Made by a program: the position numbers and the translations under genes. A DNA stretch of 64,000 nucleotides. Source: Chrysomallon squamiferum. Taxonomy: Eukaryota; Mollusca; Gastropoda; Neomphalida; Peltospiridae. Positions 1-21,500 of the stretch are shown piece by piece. Within the stretch, counting starts at the first letter, position 1, and each line of letters begins with the position of its first letter. The DNA lies in the NCBI GenBank assembly GCA_012295275.1, contig CM022676.1:8142637-8206636 (forward strand), in the 5' to 3' direction. A model generated the notes under the pieces. That model was not told the DNA's origin and ran no database searches. It saw only the letters and a program-made list of their open reading frames with translations.

Positions 1-628
1 GACTGTCAGATGAGTAAACACAATTGGGATCATTTCTGTAATGCAGGTAGAACGCAATAAAGGGAACATATCAAAATTGCCACCATTTGCTCTTTTTTCC
101 AAATCATGATTTTCTTTTTGAGGGCAACTAACACATCTACTGAAGTGAGAATATTTTAGATTTTACCTTGCATACTACTGTTTGTTTTATTTAGTTCACT
201 AAATATTTCTGTTAGATATTCCATTTTAGACATTCAAAATTCACAACTAAGGTATTCACAGAATTTCGGTTGCTTTTCCTGGATAAAAAATGATAGTAAT
301 TCCTTGTGCAGTTTGTGAACATGATTTAGTACTTTGTCTTTCGACAGCCAGCGAACCTCAGTGTGCATTAATAACTTAACATGCTGAGAGTCCATCTCTT
401 TGCACAGTTGTTCAAATAATCGTGACTTCAATGGCCTACTTTTTATATAATTGACCATTCCAGTAACTTGATGTAACACAACCTTTAATTTGTCCCGTGA
501 TATTTTTGAAACAAGAACTTCTCTATGTAGAAAGCAATGAGTACGAATGAGATTTGGATTTTCTTTTTCTACAAAATTTTGTGGCACACGAAAGGAAGAT
601 CTCACGGCACACTGGTTGAGAATCACTG
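1..628 (-). pseudogene. Decayed, internally deleted hAT DNA transposon (ZBED5/SCAND3-like transposase remnant)
   Basis: On the minus strand a terminal sequence starting CAGTGATTCTCAACC at 628 runs almost directly into the C-terminal half of a hAT transposase. Recognisable blocks are THCFLHREVLVSK, VNYIKSRPLKSRLF, LLMHTEVRWLSKDKVLN and, after an in-frame TGA at 236-234, MEYLTEIFSELNK and QGK. A second stop (TAA) and at least one frameshift follow before position 1. The block order is that of the ZBED5/SCAND3/FAM200 group of domesticated and free hAT elements. It sits downstream of the last visible BBX exon, so probably in a BBX intron, in the same orientation. It cannot encode an active transposase. 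Confidence 0.8.
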
Positions 629-902
629 CATTAACCTCTTCATTACTGATGTTGACATGATTTATCTTGTGAAACACCTTTGAACAATCATATATACAGA
701 TGATAAGCAGGTGTTAATGCAGTAGATACAGATGGATCTCAGGTGTTGTAAAGGAGGGATAAATGCTTGATAAAATACACAAGAAATTCATTTATGATTA
801 TAGAAACGTCAGTGTTTTTTTTTTTTTCTTTCTTTTTAAATTACAAGAACAGAAGGTAAATAAAAACTAGTAAGTAAACAGTTAAATTTAATAGATATTT
901 AC

Positions 903-8573
<7,671 letters not shown>

Positions 8574-8578
8574 TTTGT

Positions 8579-11500
8579 CTGAAAGACAAATCAAAATAAA
8601 TAAACAAATTAATTTGACACAGTACGATTTTTACACTTTTTAAAATGTATTTATTTATATGTAGAAAAGTCAAATGAATTAATTTCATACATTATTATTT
8701 TTACTTTACTGATTCAGTTTTATGTACATACAAGTCAAAAAATTAATTTTATACATCATTATTTTTAATTTATTTATTTTTATATAGACAAGTCAAAAAT
8801 TAATTTTTGTACACTATCTTTTTATGACAAATAAAAACAAAAATGTTGTACTTTTCTATTTTTACCCTTTTCCAATGGTGGCAAGTCAAAAATTTAATTT
8901 TATATATCACATATTTCTGTCTGATGTATGTCAACAGGTCTCAAATTAATTTTATACATTACTGTTTTCACCCTTTATTATTATTATTATTTGTATGACT
9001 TTTTAACTAAACTATTATTGCATTTTTACTCCAAGTTCATAGCCTAGTTATATTTACTATTAATAACAGAACTATCATATTTTAACATTACCATCACTAT
9101 TTTGTTTTTAAAACTAGAAACACTATTATTTTTTTACCAGTTTTTTTCCTATTTCATTATAAATCTGTTATTATTAGTACTTTTTTGTAGTGATATTTCT
9201 GTTAATAATTATATTTTTACTACAATTATATAACTTTTTTTATTACTAATGTTATATTTTTTACTCTAAATATTAATTTAACATTTTTACTGTTACTAGC
9301 ACTACATCTTTCTTTTTATTCTATTATTTTTTTTTAAATAATATTAGTATTACTAATATACCTACTGAACTTTTTCTACAGTTACTATTTACGATGTTAC
9401 TTTTTAAAAATCACACTAGATCTGAATATTACTATTGTTCCAGTTACAAATATTTTTCATGCAACTTTTATTAAAAATACTGAATCTGTTAATACTAAAG
9501 TTTTTTCTACTGTCAATATTACTATCACGTTATCTCATGTGACTGTTAGCAGTTTTTTTAATGCTACTACAACCACCACTGCTGTGACTTCTACTACTTC
9601 TACTAGTTGTTGATGCTGCTGCTGTTACTACTTTTGCTGCTGCTGCTGCTGCTACTACTGCTACTACTACTTCTTCCTTTTCTACTACCTGCTAGTACAC
9701 TGGTAATAGCAGTAGATGTAGTATTCGTAATAATATTATCATTATGTTTTCTACTATGCTTCTGTCATTACTTTTTCTTCCAGTGAGTGCTAGTGTACTT
9801 TCTGTTGCATGAATTTTTTTCTCATTTTACATGACTGTGACTGTAAAAAAGAAGAGATAAAAAGAAAAATTATACTAAAATAATGTATTAATGCTGTTAA
9901 AGTGATGCTGTTAAGAATAGATTAAAACAGTAAAATGTGCCTGTCATGGACCTACAGGATAGAAAATTATTCTGTTGTGATTGCTGTCCATCCAGGATAA
10001 ACTTTTCAGAAAAAAGAGCCTTGATAGCAAAAGGCAAAATCATGGAAATTACAAAATAAATGTTTTTTCCACTTCAATTTTTATTTTTTTATATTCATTC
10101 ATTCATTATTTATTAGATTCTGTTATATATATACATATATATATATATAGGTACTGGACCAATTATCCAGACTCCTTGAATCGACACATTTTCTTTGATG
10201 TTTTTTATGGATTTCATTTATGTATTTTTTATATATTATTTATTTACTTATTTATTATTATTATTATTAATATTATTATTATTATTAACTTTGCAGACAT
10301 CTATCCACATGTCTAAATTTTGCTGAGAATGTTGTTGTTTGATTGTGGTTGTTGTAGAAATGACTATGACAAAACAAAACAATTTAAAATACTGTCTGAA
10401 ATGAAAAAACTAAAATGTGTATTCAAATATTTATGTGTAGAAATTTATTGAAATTTTTATTAATTTCTTGGCAAACATCCAAAATATTTTTGCCTCACTT
10501 AAGTAAGTATGCATTAAAGGGGTGAGTAATTATAGACATTATGTTAGGATAAAATTATTTTGTTTTGTTTAAGGAATCAATAATTTGGATGTTTTTACTG
10601 ATTTTGAATTACGTTTCAAAAGTTGTTTCAATTATGAAAATGTTTATTATACATAATAAATTAACAGCTGAAATTCTACACTTATTCTACACTTGTGACA
10701 GTTTTCTTAAAGGATGCATATTCAGAAAATAAAAATGACTAAAATATGAGTATTTGTAGTATGGTAAATTTCAATGCCAAGTTTATTTTGACAGTACTTT
10801 CTATAGTTACTGTTTTTTCCATCTTTTGTCTCAGTGTTATTATTAATCTATTTATTTTATTTTATGCCATTTTATTATTTTAAGTAATTAATTAATTTAT
10901 TTTTCTAACTTTATGGTTGGGTTAGTGTTTGACTGCTGTTTCGACATTAAACTTATCTTCACGGAAAAGAGACAATAACTGAACTTGATTTCTGAATGTA
11001 TCAGCCAAACAACCATTATACTACCAAGGTTGTATCACTGTCTGTGGTATCATTTATGGCCCAGATACATTTGTAAATTATGTTATTAATTATAAAGTGT
11101 TGTCTGTGTTAACGTGTTATTTCGGTTAATATTTAATCTACATTAAATCAATCAGCATTTTAAATATACTTCAGTAAAATGTTAAACAAAAACATCGTGA
11201 TAGCCTGTTTGTGCGCATGATTTATCCCGTTCAGGTGAACGGAAAAACATTACACCATTCCCTGTGTGACCCGAAAAGCGAAACACGATCAAATTAAAAC
11301 CGTCCCGAAATGCCAGACGCGAAAACAACGGAAAGAAACATCAGGACGGATAAATAATGAAAGAAATTGATGATTTATTTTGTTCAACTAAGTCGTTGAC
11401 GTGTTTGGCTGAGAACATCGACGTCGTTGTATACATCGTTTACTTGTAATACATATGCTAATTATCTATGCACTTAGTAGTTGCGCCGTCAAAAATTGAC

Positions 11501-12743
11501 AGCCGAGCCAGAGCTCGATAGAACCGAACAGAAACCAGAACATGCGGTCTTCAAATCGTCAATGAGAACGAATTAAACACATGCAGTTTTAATGGAAAAA
11601 GTGAAGATCGATGTGTAAACTCACCGTTTTCATTGATACACTGTCGCTTCAATTCTTAATATTTGTTGTTTTTCACGCAAACATTGTTGTCCAATTTCTG
11701 TTACTCAATGATCTTGCCTGTCGGCCTTTTTTAGCTGGGACGTGGTACTTTCTTTTTCTGACTTCCAATTGGTATTCTAAAAAACAGGCGTCTGTTGATT
11801 TCTGTCACACACGTACGAATATTAATATGCATTCGTAAGCTATTTACGAAGTAGTTTATGTCACAGTTATAACAGTAGATTCAGATTACCAGAGATGCTC
11901 ATGGTACGAGTTTTTTTTTTTTTTTTTTGTTTTTTGGTTTTTTTATTCGCCATACGCAAATGAAAAACGTAAACAATATCCAATTTAAATTTATTGTATT
12001 TTTATTTTTATAGGATGTAATATTGTATAAATTATCTAAATAACTCAGAAGTTATTTTAAATATAAGAAACAAATAACTGAAATAACAGTGGCCATTAGG
12101 GGGAATACAAATATATTCTACATGAAACAGTGATGACAAAACACATAATACTTCACTTTTAATTTATAAGACGGTTACAGATCTGCAAATAAAATACAAC
12201 TTGTAAATATTTACATTGGTCCGGTCAGATAAACTGTTGTAATGTTTGTTAATAAATAAGTAAATATACCTCTTAATTTTAAAATGATATTTTTATTGTC
12301 CTTGGTTTTTTTTTTTTTTTTTTTTTTTTCTCTTAGACTTAAGCTGTGATAAAGAAAAGCAATGCTTTTATTTTTATTTATTTGTTTCAAGAAAATTAGA
12401 AAGATGTTGTGGTTATTTCATATTTGTTTTCTTCTGATTCCTATGGTATTTCTTTCAAAAGTTCCTAGATATAATAAAAATTAAAAAAACCTATAAAATA
12501 TGCAAGTTCCAACAAGCACAAAGGCATACATATGCATGGATCCTATTTTTTACCAGTACAATAACGTATTTCGTAAATTTTGAGTTTTCAGAAAATAATA
12601 AAGCTCATTTCTTTCGAAAATTACTTCAAACTTTTTTGTTCTCAAATCCTCAGTCATCCCCAGGTAGATCATCTAAACAAGTTTAAAATCAAAATTCTGG
12701 AAACTGGTTACAATAAAAAAAAAAAAAAAAAAAAAAAAAATAA

Positions 12744-12804
<61 letters not shown>

Positions 12805-13846
12805 GAAAATTAACTTTTCACAGAGAAGAGTTAAAGATCAATTCACTTGTATAAATAACACAGAATTACTATTTAAAAAGTATATCAGAAAATATTCGTT
12901 TCAGTTCAAACTAGTCAACTGAAAAACAACTTTAATAATATATAGTAATATACATATTGATATTTGCCAGTAATATGCTGTTGTTGTTGTTGTTTTCATG
13001 GTTTTTCTTTTTCTTTTTATTCTTAATGTTTCGGTAAATAACTTCGAATGCTGTATCACATTAGTTGTTTAGCAATCAGTTTTAATACCTTGCAGAAAAA
13101 TAGGTCAAGGATAACCTACGGGTGAAAACACGAAGAGATGTTTTATAAAGCATAAGCTATGCGAATTTTGCACTCTGTACCATCATAAATTATGTTTCGA
13201 TATGACAAAATAAAATGACATTTAATCACTAAGTGACATGCCTCGTAAACAAAATAAAAGTTTAACGTAACACTGAACCATACGTAAACATAACAATGGC
13301 GGGAAAATGCACGTGGACACGGTCAGCTGTTCGACGAATACAAAACAAAATACTTTCTGATTTCGAAATACCTGTGAATTTTAATGTCTGTCTATCATAA
13401 AGACTAGGGAATGAAGTCAATTTAAAATAAACACAAATCGTTTAAAATATAAACGATCAGTTATTTGGAAATTACTCGTGTCACTATTTTCAACTGATCA
13501 CGTGAAAATTTTATGATAATGTTATATAGTGTGAATCCGAAATAAAAGGATATGACAATCCTTGGTTCGTTTTAAATTACGAATGAATTTCTGCCATGGT
13601 GTAGTAATAAAATAAACTTCCAATTAATAGTTTGGGATTACTGACAGTTTATTATTTATATTTTATATAATTACTGAAAGAAAGAATGCATTACATCTCA
13701 AATCTATGGTACCGGAACACGGGAGATAACCACAATTAGAGATAATAATACTAACATGTAAGACAATGCGACTGAAAGATTATAATATATTACAGTAACA
13801 TCGAACTGTTTAAAAAAAATAAAAATTAAAAAATTAAATTCTCCTG

Positions 13847-13883
<37 letters not shown>

Positions 13884-13998
13884 CTGTGGCTATAATAATA
13901 ATAATAATAATAACAACAATAACAGATTCTGATAACGTTATCCCTAGAATTAATGTAAGAGTTGTTTTATCACGTAGACAAACTTAATTTAATGCAGT

Positions 13999-14047
<49 letters not shown>

Positions 14048-15868
14048 ATTTTATAAAAAAAAAAAAAAAAAACAACAACAACGAAAACGTAGTTAAATAC
14101 ACTTCCTTGTTCTCTCATAACCTACTTCCGAATTCAGACAGGACACGAATATATATATATACTTCTTAATCATCTTCCATCAGCATACATAATATATATT
14201 AATTTCTAATTTGTTTGGTTAGATTATGTATCTAGTACCTAAAATATATTTATATATTATGAAAATAAAGAAAAATATATTAAAAAGTTTTTTTGAATTT
14301 GTAGATGAATTTTATTAAATATATATTTGTTTTCTTCTATTTTGTGCATTTCAGTGTTTTATATTTCCGATTAACACTGGCTCATTACGTCTGTTTCCGA
14401 AAAAAGACGTAATCATTTAGATGACATCATTGGAATGACGTATTTTTGTGAACACATAACCATACTTTCGCTTTGTTTTTATTTAGATAGTTAGTTGGTT
14501 TTGTATTAAATGTAAGATAATTAAATAAAATTCGTATTTTAATTAATTTTTGTATGTTATTTACCAAATGCATAAACATCTGCGGAATCGATTTTAGTGG
14601 TCGAATTGTTAAAGACCAATAAAAACATACAAGCGAGAAGAAAATAAATTAAATTAAAAAGAAAAACTTAATAAAATCTTTCAGAATTAAATTTGTACAT
14701 GTTTGTGCGTGTATGCTTATCACGCAGATTATGCATATCAGCAACAATTAATTAAAATAAAGAATATAAATAAATAAATTAGTTTAAACTAAATTAAATT
14801 CGTAAATGTTAATATGCTATTAGTTTTTAATTTCATTGATGTTTAGCACATACATATGAGAATATCTTCTAATATTCTTTAAAATGTAAATGAATTTTGT
14901 TTCATTCTTTATATTATTGGGAACTGACAATGTGTTACTTTTAATTACAGAACTTTATATGTCAATGTAAAGAAAATTTTATGTTGTATGAGACCTATTG
15001 ATTTTTATGTTGTATAAAATTGTCTCCCTTTACAAGAATTTTTGCTTGTATTTGCAGTATTATTTTATTACTTAAATATAATATCGAGTACTGTTAGATT
15101 TTAATACAATGCATAATGATGTCAATTAATAAGGTAACTGTTTCCAAGTAAATAAACATTCTGAAGTTCTTGCCACGAATGATCTATCAATTCCGAGACT
15201 CCTGATTGTAATATCAGGTACATTTCCGGTTGGTTACTCGTACTTCTGCTACGATATAAATTGAATGATATATTCTAATTATTTAATATCTAGTTTCATA
15301 GTAAATATACGTTTGATTAAGCAGTAGTTTTTGGTAATGTGCACTATAATAATATAATTTTTCACATGCATGAACTATTTTTTTAATTTTTATTGAATTA
15401 AAATTTAAAACGATTGTATTCTATTCTTTAATTAGTTTAATATAAATAATAAAATGTACGTGATGATTATGATTAACAAACATTAATATTAATATATTAT
15501 GTTAATTCACATTGTAATGTAGATTGTAGATGTGATCATAATATCAATTTTGATTATGAGTAGTCATGTTATTTGGTCATAAAAATGAGTTCTCACTGGA
15601 TCTGATGAGAGGTTACTAATTAATTAACTCCAAATAAAACTCATCTATCAGCAGCAGTTGCATTGATATAGAAATTACCTCAGGCATAAAAGAATACATA
15701 CTTTGTTCTCCTCAGATAACTGATTTTGTCATATTCATAATTACTGACATATTATTTATTTATTTAATATTTGTTAAAACTTTATTTATTTATTTATTTT
15801 ATTTTATTATTATTATTTTTTTTGTTCTTGTTCTTGTTCTTCTTACTATTTATTTATTTATCTTTCAG
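8579..15868. other. Gene-poor AT-rich interval between BBX and the zinc-finger gene
   Basis: No convincing coding exon. Contents: ~80-bp tandem units containing 'aagtcaaaaattaattttatacat' at 8640-8960; a CTG/CTA/CTT-type trinucleotide patch at 9550-9720; T-rich and (ATT)n tracts; (A)n(AAT)n at 12714-12802; (ATT)n at 13846-13880; (AAT)14 at 14004-14045. A CpG-richer patch lies at about 11200-11850. A second small patch near 13250-13340 holds ATGGCGG and a 35-codon open frame I do not regard as a gene. Confidence 0.7.
11200..11850 (-). promoter_or_regulatory. Candidate BBX promoter / non-coding first exon
   Basis: CpG dinucleotides are clearly more frequent here than in the surrounding AT-rich DNA. 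On the minus strand a strong donor, AAAACG|gtgagttt, ends a possible exon at 11625. Splicing to the acceptor at 8578 would put a 5' leader upstream of the BBX ATG. The leader contains an ATG (ATGAAAACG) that would be out of frame with BBX, so it would act as an upstream start. This is inference only; no core promoter element is identified. Confidence 0.3.
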
Positions 15869-15898
15869 CTGTCAGAAGGATTTAAACTAATTCAAACA

Positions 15899-15937
15899 AT
15901 GGAGGGGAGACCACTGATTTTAAATAAGGAGAGTTAA
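15899..15937 (+). other. Upstream open reading frame of the zinc-finger gene
   Basis: After a good acceptor (tatctttcag, exon from 15869) the leader contains an ATG in good context at 15899 with a 12-residue frame stopping at 15937, nine bases before the main ATG at 15947. It may reduce translation of the main frame. Confidence 0.55.
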
Positions 15938-15946
15938 AAAGGAGAA

Positions 15947-18073
15947 ATGGGAGAACGGAAGAGAAAACACATCTGTGTTGTCTGTCAAAAAACTGTTCAG
16001 ACGAAACCAGCATTCATCTCACATCTCCTGTCTCACTCCGAAATACGTTGTTCAGGATGTCAGGAACTGTTCACATCATCGGCATCACTTCAGCAGCATC
16101 TTCTGTGTCACACTCGGGCTACCTGTCTCCTCTGCCAACAGACATTCCCGCGGTTGTCAACACTGAAGCAGCACATGATGTCATCTCACTCGTCTTTCAT
16201 GTGTGGAATCTGCCGAGTCATCGTGGCGTCTGCTGCATGCCTGGAATCTCATCTGCTGACTCACGTCAACCAGTCAAACGACAAGGATAACAAATCTGCA
16301 GCTACATCTCTCGCCACATCGCAGTCCGATGACAGTCTTGATGATGCTTCCATCAACAACCTGGAAATCAGTTTCGGGATCTCATCTTCAGTCACAACAT
16401 CTTCTAATTCACTTCATAAAAATGCTAACTCTTCATCTTCAACATCATTGCATTCTAACAATGGCACAGCAGCTAATGATGTCTCCAATTCTGATGCTGA
16501 AGTATGTGACGATGATAACGATGGATGCAATAACACAAACTCTGATAACAAATTCACAGACGGTTGTTGCATCACTAATAATAAGAACAAAAGCATTAAT
16601 AATGAAAATCATAATGATAATCATAATAATAATAATAATAATAATATTAATAATAATAATAATAATAAAAATAATAATAATAATGCAGGAAAAGACATAT
16701 CTGGTTTTGTACAGGCAGTAAAACAAGAAATAAATGAATGTTTGAATAACAACGATAACAGTTTATCTCACGACATCTCCTTTACCCAGAACCAAAACGA
16801 ATCGCTTAAAATCAAAATGGAGAGTGACTATGGTGACAATCAAATGATTCAGTCTGATTCAGTGATGTGTAAAATTTGTAAAGAACAATTCGAAACCCAC
16901 CACGAGCTCAAACTGCACATGAAAAGTCATGATTCGGAGAAGCTTTATCGATGCAAGATATGCAGTTCAACATTCCGGTTTTCAGTGGCACTTAGACGAC
17001 ACGTAACAACCCATGTTAAAAATCCAGGTATTTATTAATAGAATATTTAAAATGGATAGCATAAATAAGATAACAAAAATTTTAAATTTTTTTTTTTTTT
17101 TTTTTTTTTATATTATTCATTTATTTCTGGAATGACTCATAGAATATTTAAATTAGATAAAAGAAATTATCTGAATAAAAATAAATAAATAATATAATAT
17201 AATAAGATATTAATATTAATAAGTGGAATTAGTCGCAGAATATTTACATTACATAAAACAAGAATAAAATAATAATAAAAACAATAAAAATAATAAATAA
17301 AATAACTTTTATTAATTTTAAAAAATTTTTTATTATTATTATTATTATGATTATTATTATTTTATTTTTTATTTTGTATCATTAAAATAAAATATATTTT
17401 TTAATATATAATGAAAAGGACATTTCTTTCAGTGTTAACAGCTTGTTCATAAACATTTTATATATGTAAAATAATTTTATAGCATGTGTCACCATAACCA
17501 TTATACTGACAAAAAATTCCAAAACAAAATAGGAAAACTAATGAGGAAAAACACAAAGTTGTCTTCTTTTTCTTCATTATTTATATTAGTGTCATGTTTT
17601 TAATAATTTATACAAAACTAGCATATGAATAGTTATGTGAGATTTAGAATAAGAAAAAGGCAAAACAATTTATGTCTGTGTGTGTGTGTGTGTGTGTGTT
17701 TTGAAGTTTTTTTTTTTGATATGGTTTTTAGAAATTGAAATATTTAAAAAATAAAACAAAAAACACAACAAAAAACCCACAACAACAATACCTAGAATAT
17801 TCATTTAAAATCTAAATTTCAGATTCTGTATTCTGTGTGTATATATATATATGATTATGATTATCATATATAAATGTACACATTTGTACACACACACATA
17901 AAACCATATTAAAATGTGAATATATTGCTTAAAATTCAAACTGGCTAGATCTGACTAATTAAAATACTGTTCGTTTAATTAGAGTAGCTTTTTAATCTTT
18001 CTTTTTTTTTTAAATTTATTATTATCATCTTTTAACTGAACCCAAATGTTTCCAAATATCCATTCTTGTAAAA

Positions 18074-18107
<34 letters not shown>

Positions 18108-18483
18108 TTTCATTTTCAGTTTCTGCTCCTACTGAAAACGCCTACAAATGCCACCAGTGTTGTTTGGCATTTCCCAGCACTCGACAGCTGGACCAGCACA
18201 ACCACATCCACACTGGCAAACGTCCATACAAATGCAGCCACTGTGGTCAGGCCTTCATGAAGGCCAATTCGCTGAAGCACCATGTGAAAACTCACCGACT
18301 GAAAGGCAGATCAAGTCTGTTCTGCTGCAACAAGTGTAACAAGACTTTCAACACCCTCAGTCTCCTAGACAAACACGTGTCCAGTCATCTAGGAGAAGGA
18401 GCCTATCAGTGCGCCATCTGTGGGCAGCAGTTTAACTTGTCACGAACGTTGATGGTTCACGTCATATCTCTTCATTCTAAAGG

Positions 18484-18517
<34 letters not shown>

Positions 18518-21500
18518 CATTATCATTATTGTCAGCATTATTGTTATTATCATTACTATTATTATCATCATTATCATTATAATTTTCATTGTCATTGGTA
18601 TTATCATTACTATTATTATCATCATCATTATCATTATTATTATTACAGTTATTATTATTATTATTATTATTATAAGGTTCTTAGCAGTGATAGTAAAAGA
18701 AATTGTATTAGAAACAAGTAATATTAGTAAAAACACTAGTAGTACTAGTCATAGTAGCTGCAGTATTAAATCAGTTGCAATCATAGAACTAGCAGTAGTA
18801 TTACTAGATATGGGAATAGTGTTAGTAGTACTAATATTTGTGTAAGAATATTAGTAGTAATAATGAAAACAGTAGTAGTTATAGTATCAGTAGTACTTGT
18901 AATAGTAGTAATAGCAGTATTTGTAACAGTGGCAGTCATGCAGTATTAGCTGTAGTAGTAGTTTTAGTGGTAGTAATGGTGATGTAATAGTAATAAAGGT
19001 GATGATAATAGTAATGTATGTATTAATAATGAAAAATATAAAGATGAACAAATCTTCAGTAAAAAAAATTAAGTAAATGACTTTTAATATATTTCCATAT
19101 CTGAATATGAACAAACAAAAAATATTTTAATACTTTTTATGTAAGGTAATACATTTTTATTATATTATTTTTTACTTTTTATTTTTACTTTTTTACTTTT
19201 ATATTTTTTATTTTTGAATTTTTTTATTTCAGTCACAGTTGACTGCCCCGACCCATACGTCTGTAACGAATGCGGTGAATCTTTCCCGACAATGAAAATT
19301 CTCGAAGCTCACATCCACAATCACCGAGCTGCTCAGCCCTTTCACTGCAACCTCTGTTCTCAGATCTTCACCGACTTCGACTCCCTGAAAACCCACATCG
19401 CAGGACACCAGAACTCGTCGACCAGTTCCGAAATCGTCAAGTGCGGAATCTGCCTCAAGCGCTTCGGTTCCGCGTTCTACCTCAACTCTCACGTGAAGCG
19501 CCACCTGGTGCAGAAGGAGTACAAGTGTCCCGTGTGCGGGAAGCGCCTCGTGCACGCGCGCTCGCTGAAGCTGCACCTGCAGTCGCACTCGTTCAACGGC
19601 ACCCACAACTGCAGCGTGTGCCTCGCGGGCTTCAAGACGAAGACGGCGCTGTTCGTGCACTTCCGAATAAACCACAGCGAGCAGATGCCTCACAAGTGTG
19701 ACCAGTGCGGGCGTGGCTTCTTCATCAAAGGGAGGCTGCTCAATCACCGGCTCGTGCACATGGGGGGTAAGGACTTTGCGTGCGAGGAGTGCGAGCTGGG
19801 GTTCGACACGGAGGGAGCTTATCACAAGCACATGTGGAAACAGCACGGACACAAGCTGAGGACGTTCGTGTGCGACATTTGTAATCGCAAGTTGAGGTCA
19901 GAGCATTCGCTGAAGGAACATTACCGAACGCACACGGGAGAGAAACCGTATATGTGCGACATCTGCGGAAAGTGTTTCACTCAGAGGCAGATGTTGACTT
20001 CACATCGAAGACTTCACACTGGTGAGGCTTTTTTTTTTTATCTTCAGATAAACTTCGGTTAAACGTTTTAATTTAAAAAAATGTATCGGAAGGTTCTTGA
20101 TGGTAATGGAATTGAACCACTTGAATGTTTTCCAGTAATTGTTATAGTACTAAACACCAGATGTTGCTTCTGACGATGATGTTTCAAAATAAATTAAAAT
20201 AGATTTATTAACCAATTTTGCAATGGGATTGAAATTGACTTAAATCCCACTTTACTGTTAGGTAGAGGATTAGTTTATAACATCAAAGCCATCTAATTGT
20301 GATGAAATATGAGATTACTTTAATAAGATTAGTTTCGTGATAAATATCGTATTTAATTTTTAGAATGTTTGGTTTCGGTAAATTATTTTATTTTGTCTTC
20401 ATATTTTAGGTACCTTCTTTTTGTGTAATTTGTACATTATTATTTTTATTATTGCTGATACTGTTATTGTTGTTGATTTATTATTATTATTATTATTATT
20501 AATAGAGCTATTACTATCATAATAATTATCAGTTACCAGTTTTTTGTTGTAATTAGTATTATTATTATTATTATTATTATTAATGAAGTTATTATTAATA
20601 GAGCTATTACTATCATAATAATTATCAGTTACCATTTTTTTGTTGTAATTATTATTATTATTACATTTCATTTGTTATTGTTGCTGTGTTGCTTTTATTA
20701 CTCTTTCTTACTACTACTATTATTATCATTTAATCATCACTTTATCATTATCAAGGTGAACGACCCTACAAATGCAAGCTGTGCGAAGAGACGTACGTGT
20801 CAAACTCCTATCTCTACCACCACATGAAGCGATGCCACCTCAACGAGCGCCCCTTCATCTGCGAGGTGTGCGGCAACAGCTACCGCGCCGGCAGCCAGCT
20901 GAAGGTGCACTCGCGGACGCACACGGGCGAGCGGCCGTACCAGTGCAAGGAGTGCGGCAAGGCATTCAACACGGGCTCCACGCTCCAGCGCCACAGCCTG
21001 GTGCACACGGGGGAGAAGGCGCACAAGTGCGAGTGGTGCGGCAAGTCGTTCGGCAAGCCGTACACGCTGAAGGTGCACACGCGCATCCACACGGGCGAGG
21101 CTCCGTTCAAGTGCGACGTGTGCGCGAAGGCGTTCCGGCAGAAGTGCTCCCTGCAGGACCACCAGAAGCACCACACCAAGGAAGGAGGCTCGGCAGTGTC
21201 ATCGTCATCGGGCAGAGGTCAAGGTCAAGGTCAAGGTAAAGCTCCTGGAAAGGTCGCCGCACCACCAGTGTCGAGGCACCAGAGAAAGAATCCCGGCATT
21301 TCCTCGACTCTGTTCGGCAGCAGCGACCACGACCCACTGGCCTACAAACCGCCGCAGGGTCAAGGTCAAGGTCATCTGCCATGCGACATGCCGTGCAAAG
21401 CAGACGTGCTGAGGAAACAGGCTGCGGAGTCGTCTGTTCTGTTCTACGACCAGTCGCCACGGAGACAGAACATGCCGGCCGTGCAGACGTTTTACGAACC

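Noticed and set aside
13293-13400. Short frame beginning ATGGCGGGAAAATGC
   Set aside because: Thirty-five codons only, no donor or domain; at most a hint of a promoter-like patch.
21220-21375. Tandem TCAAGGTCA sequences (nuclear-receptor ERR/SF-1 type half sites)
   Set aside because: They lie in coding sequence and are simply the codons for GQGQGQG; no separate support for regulation.
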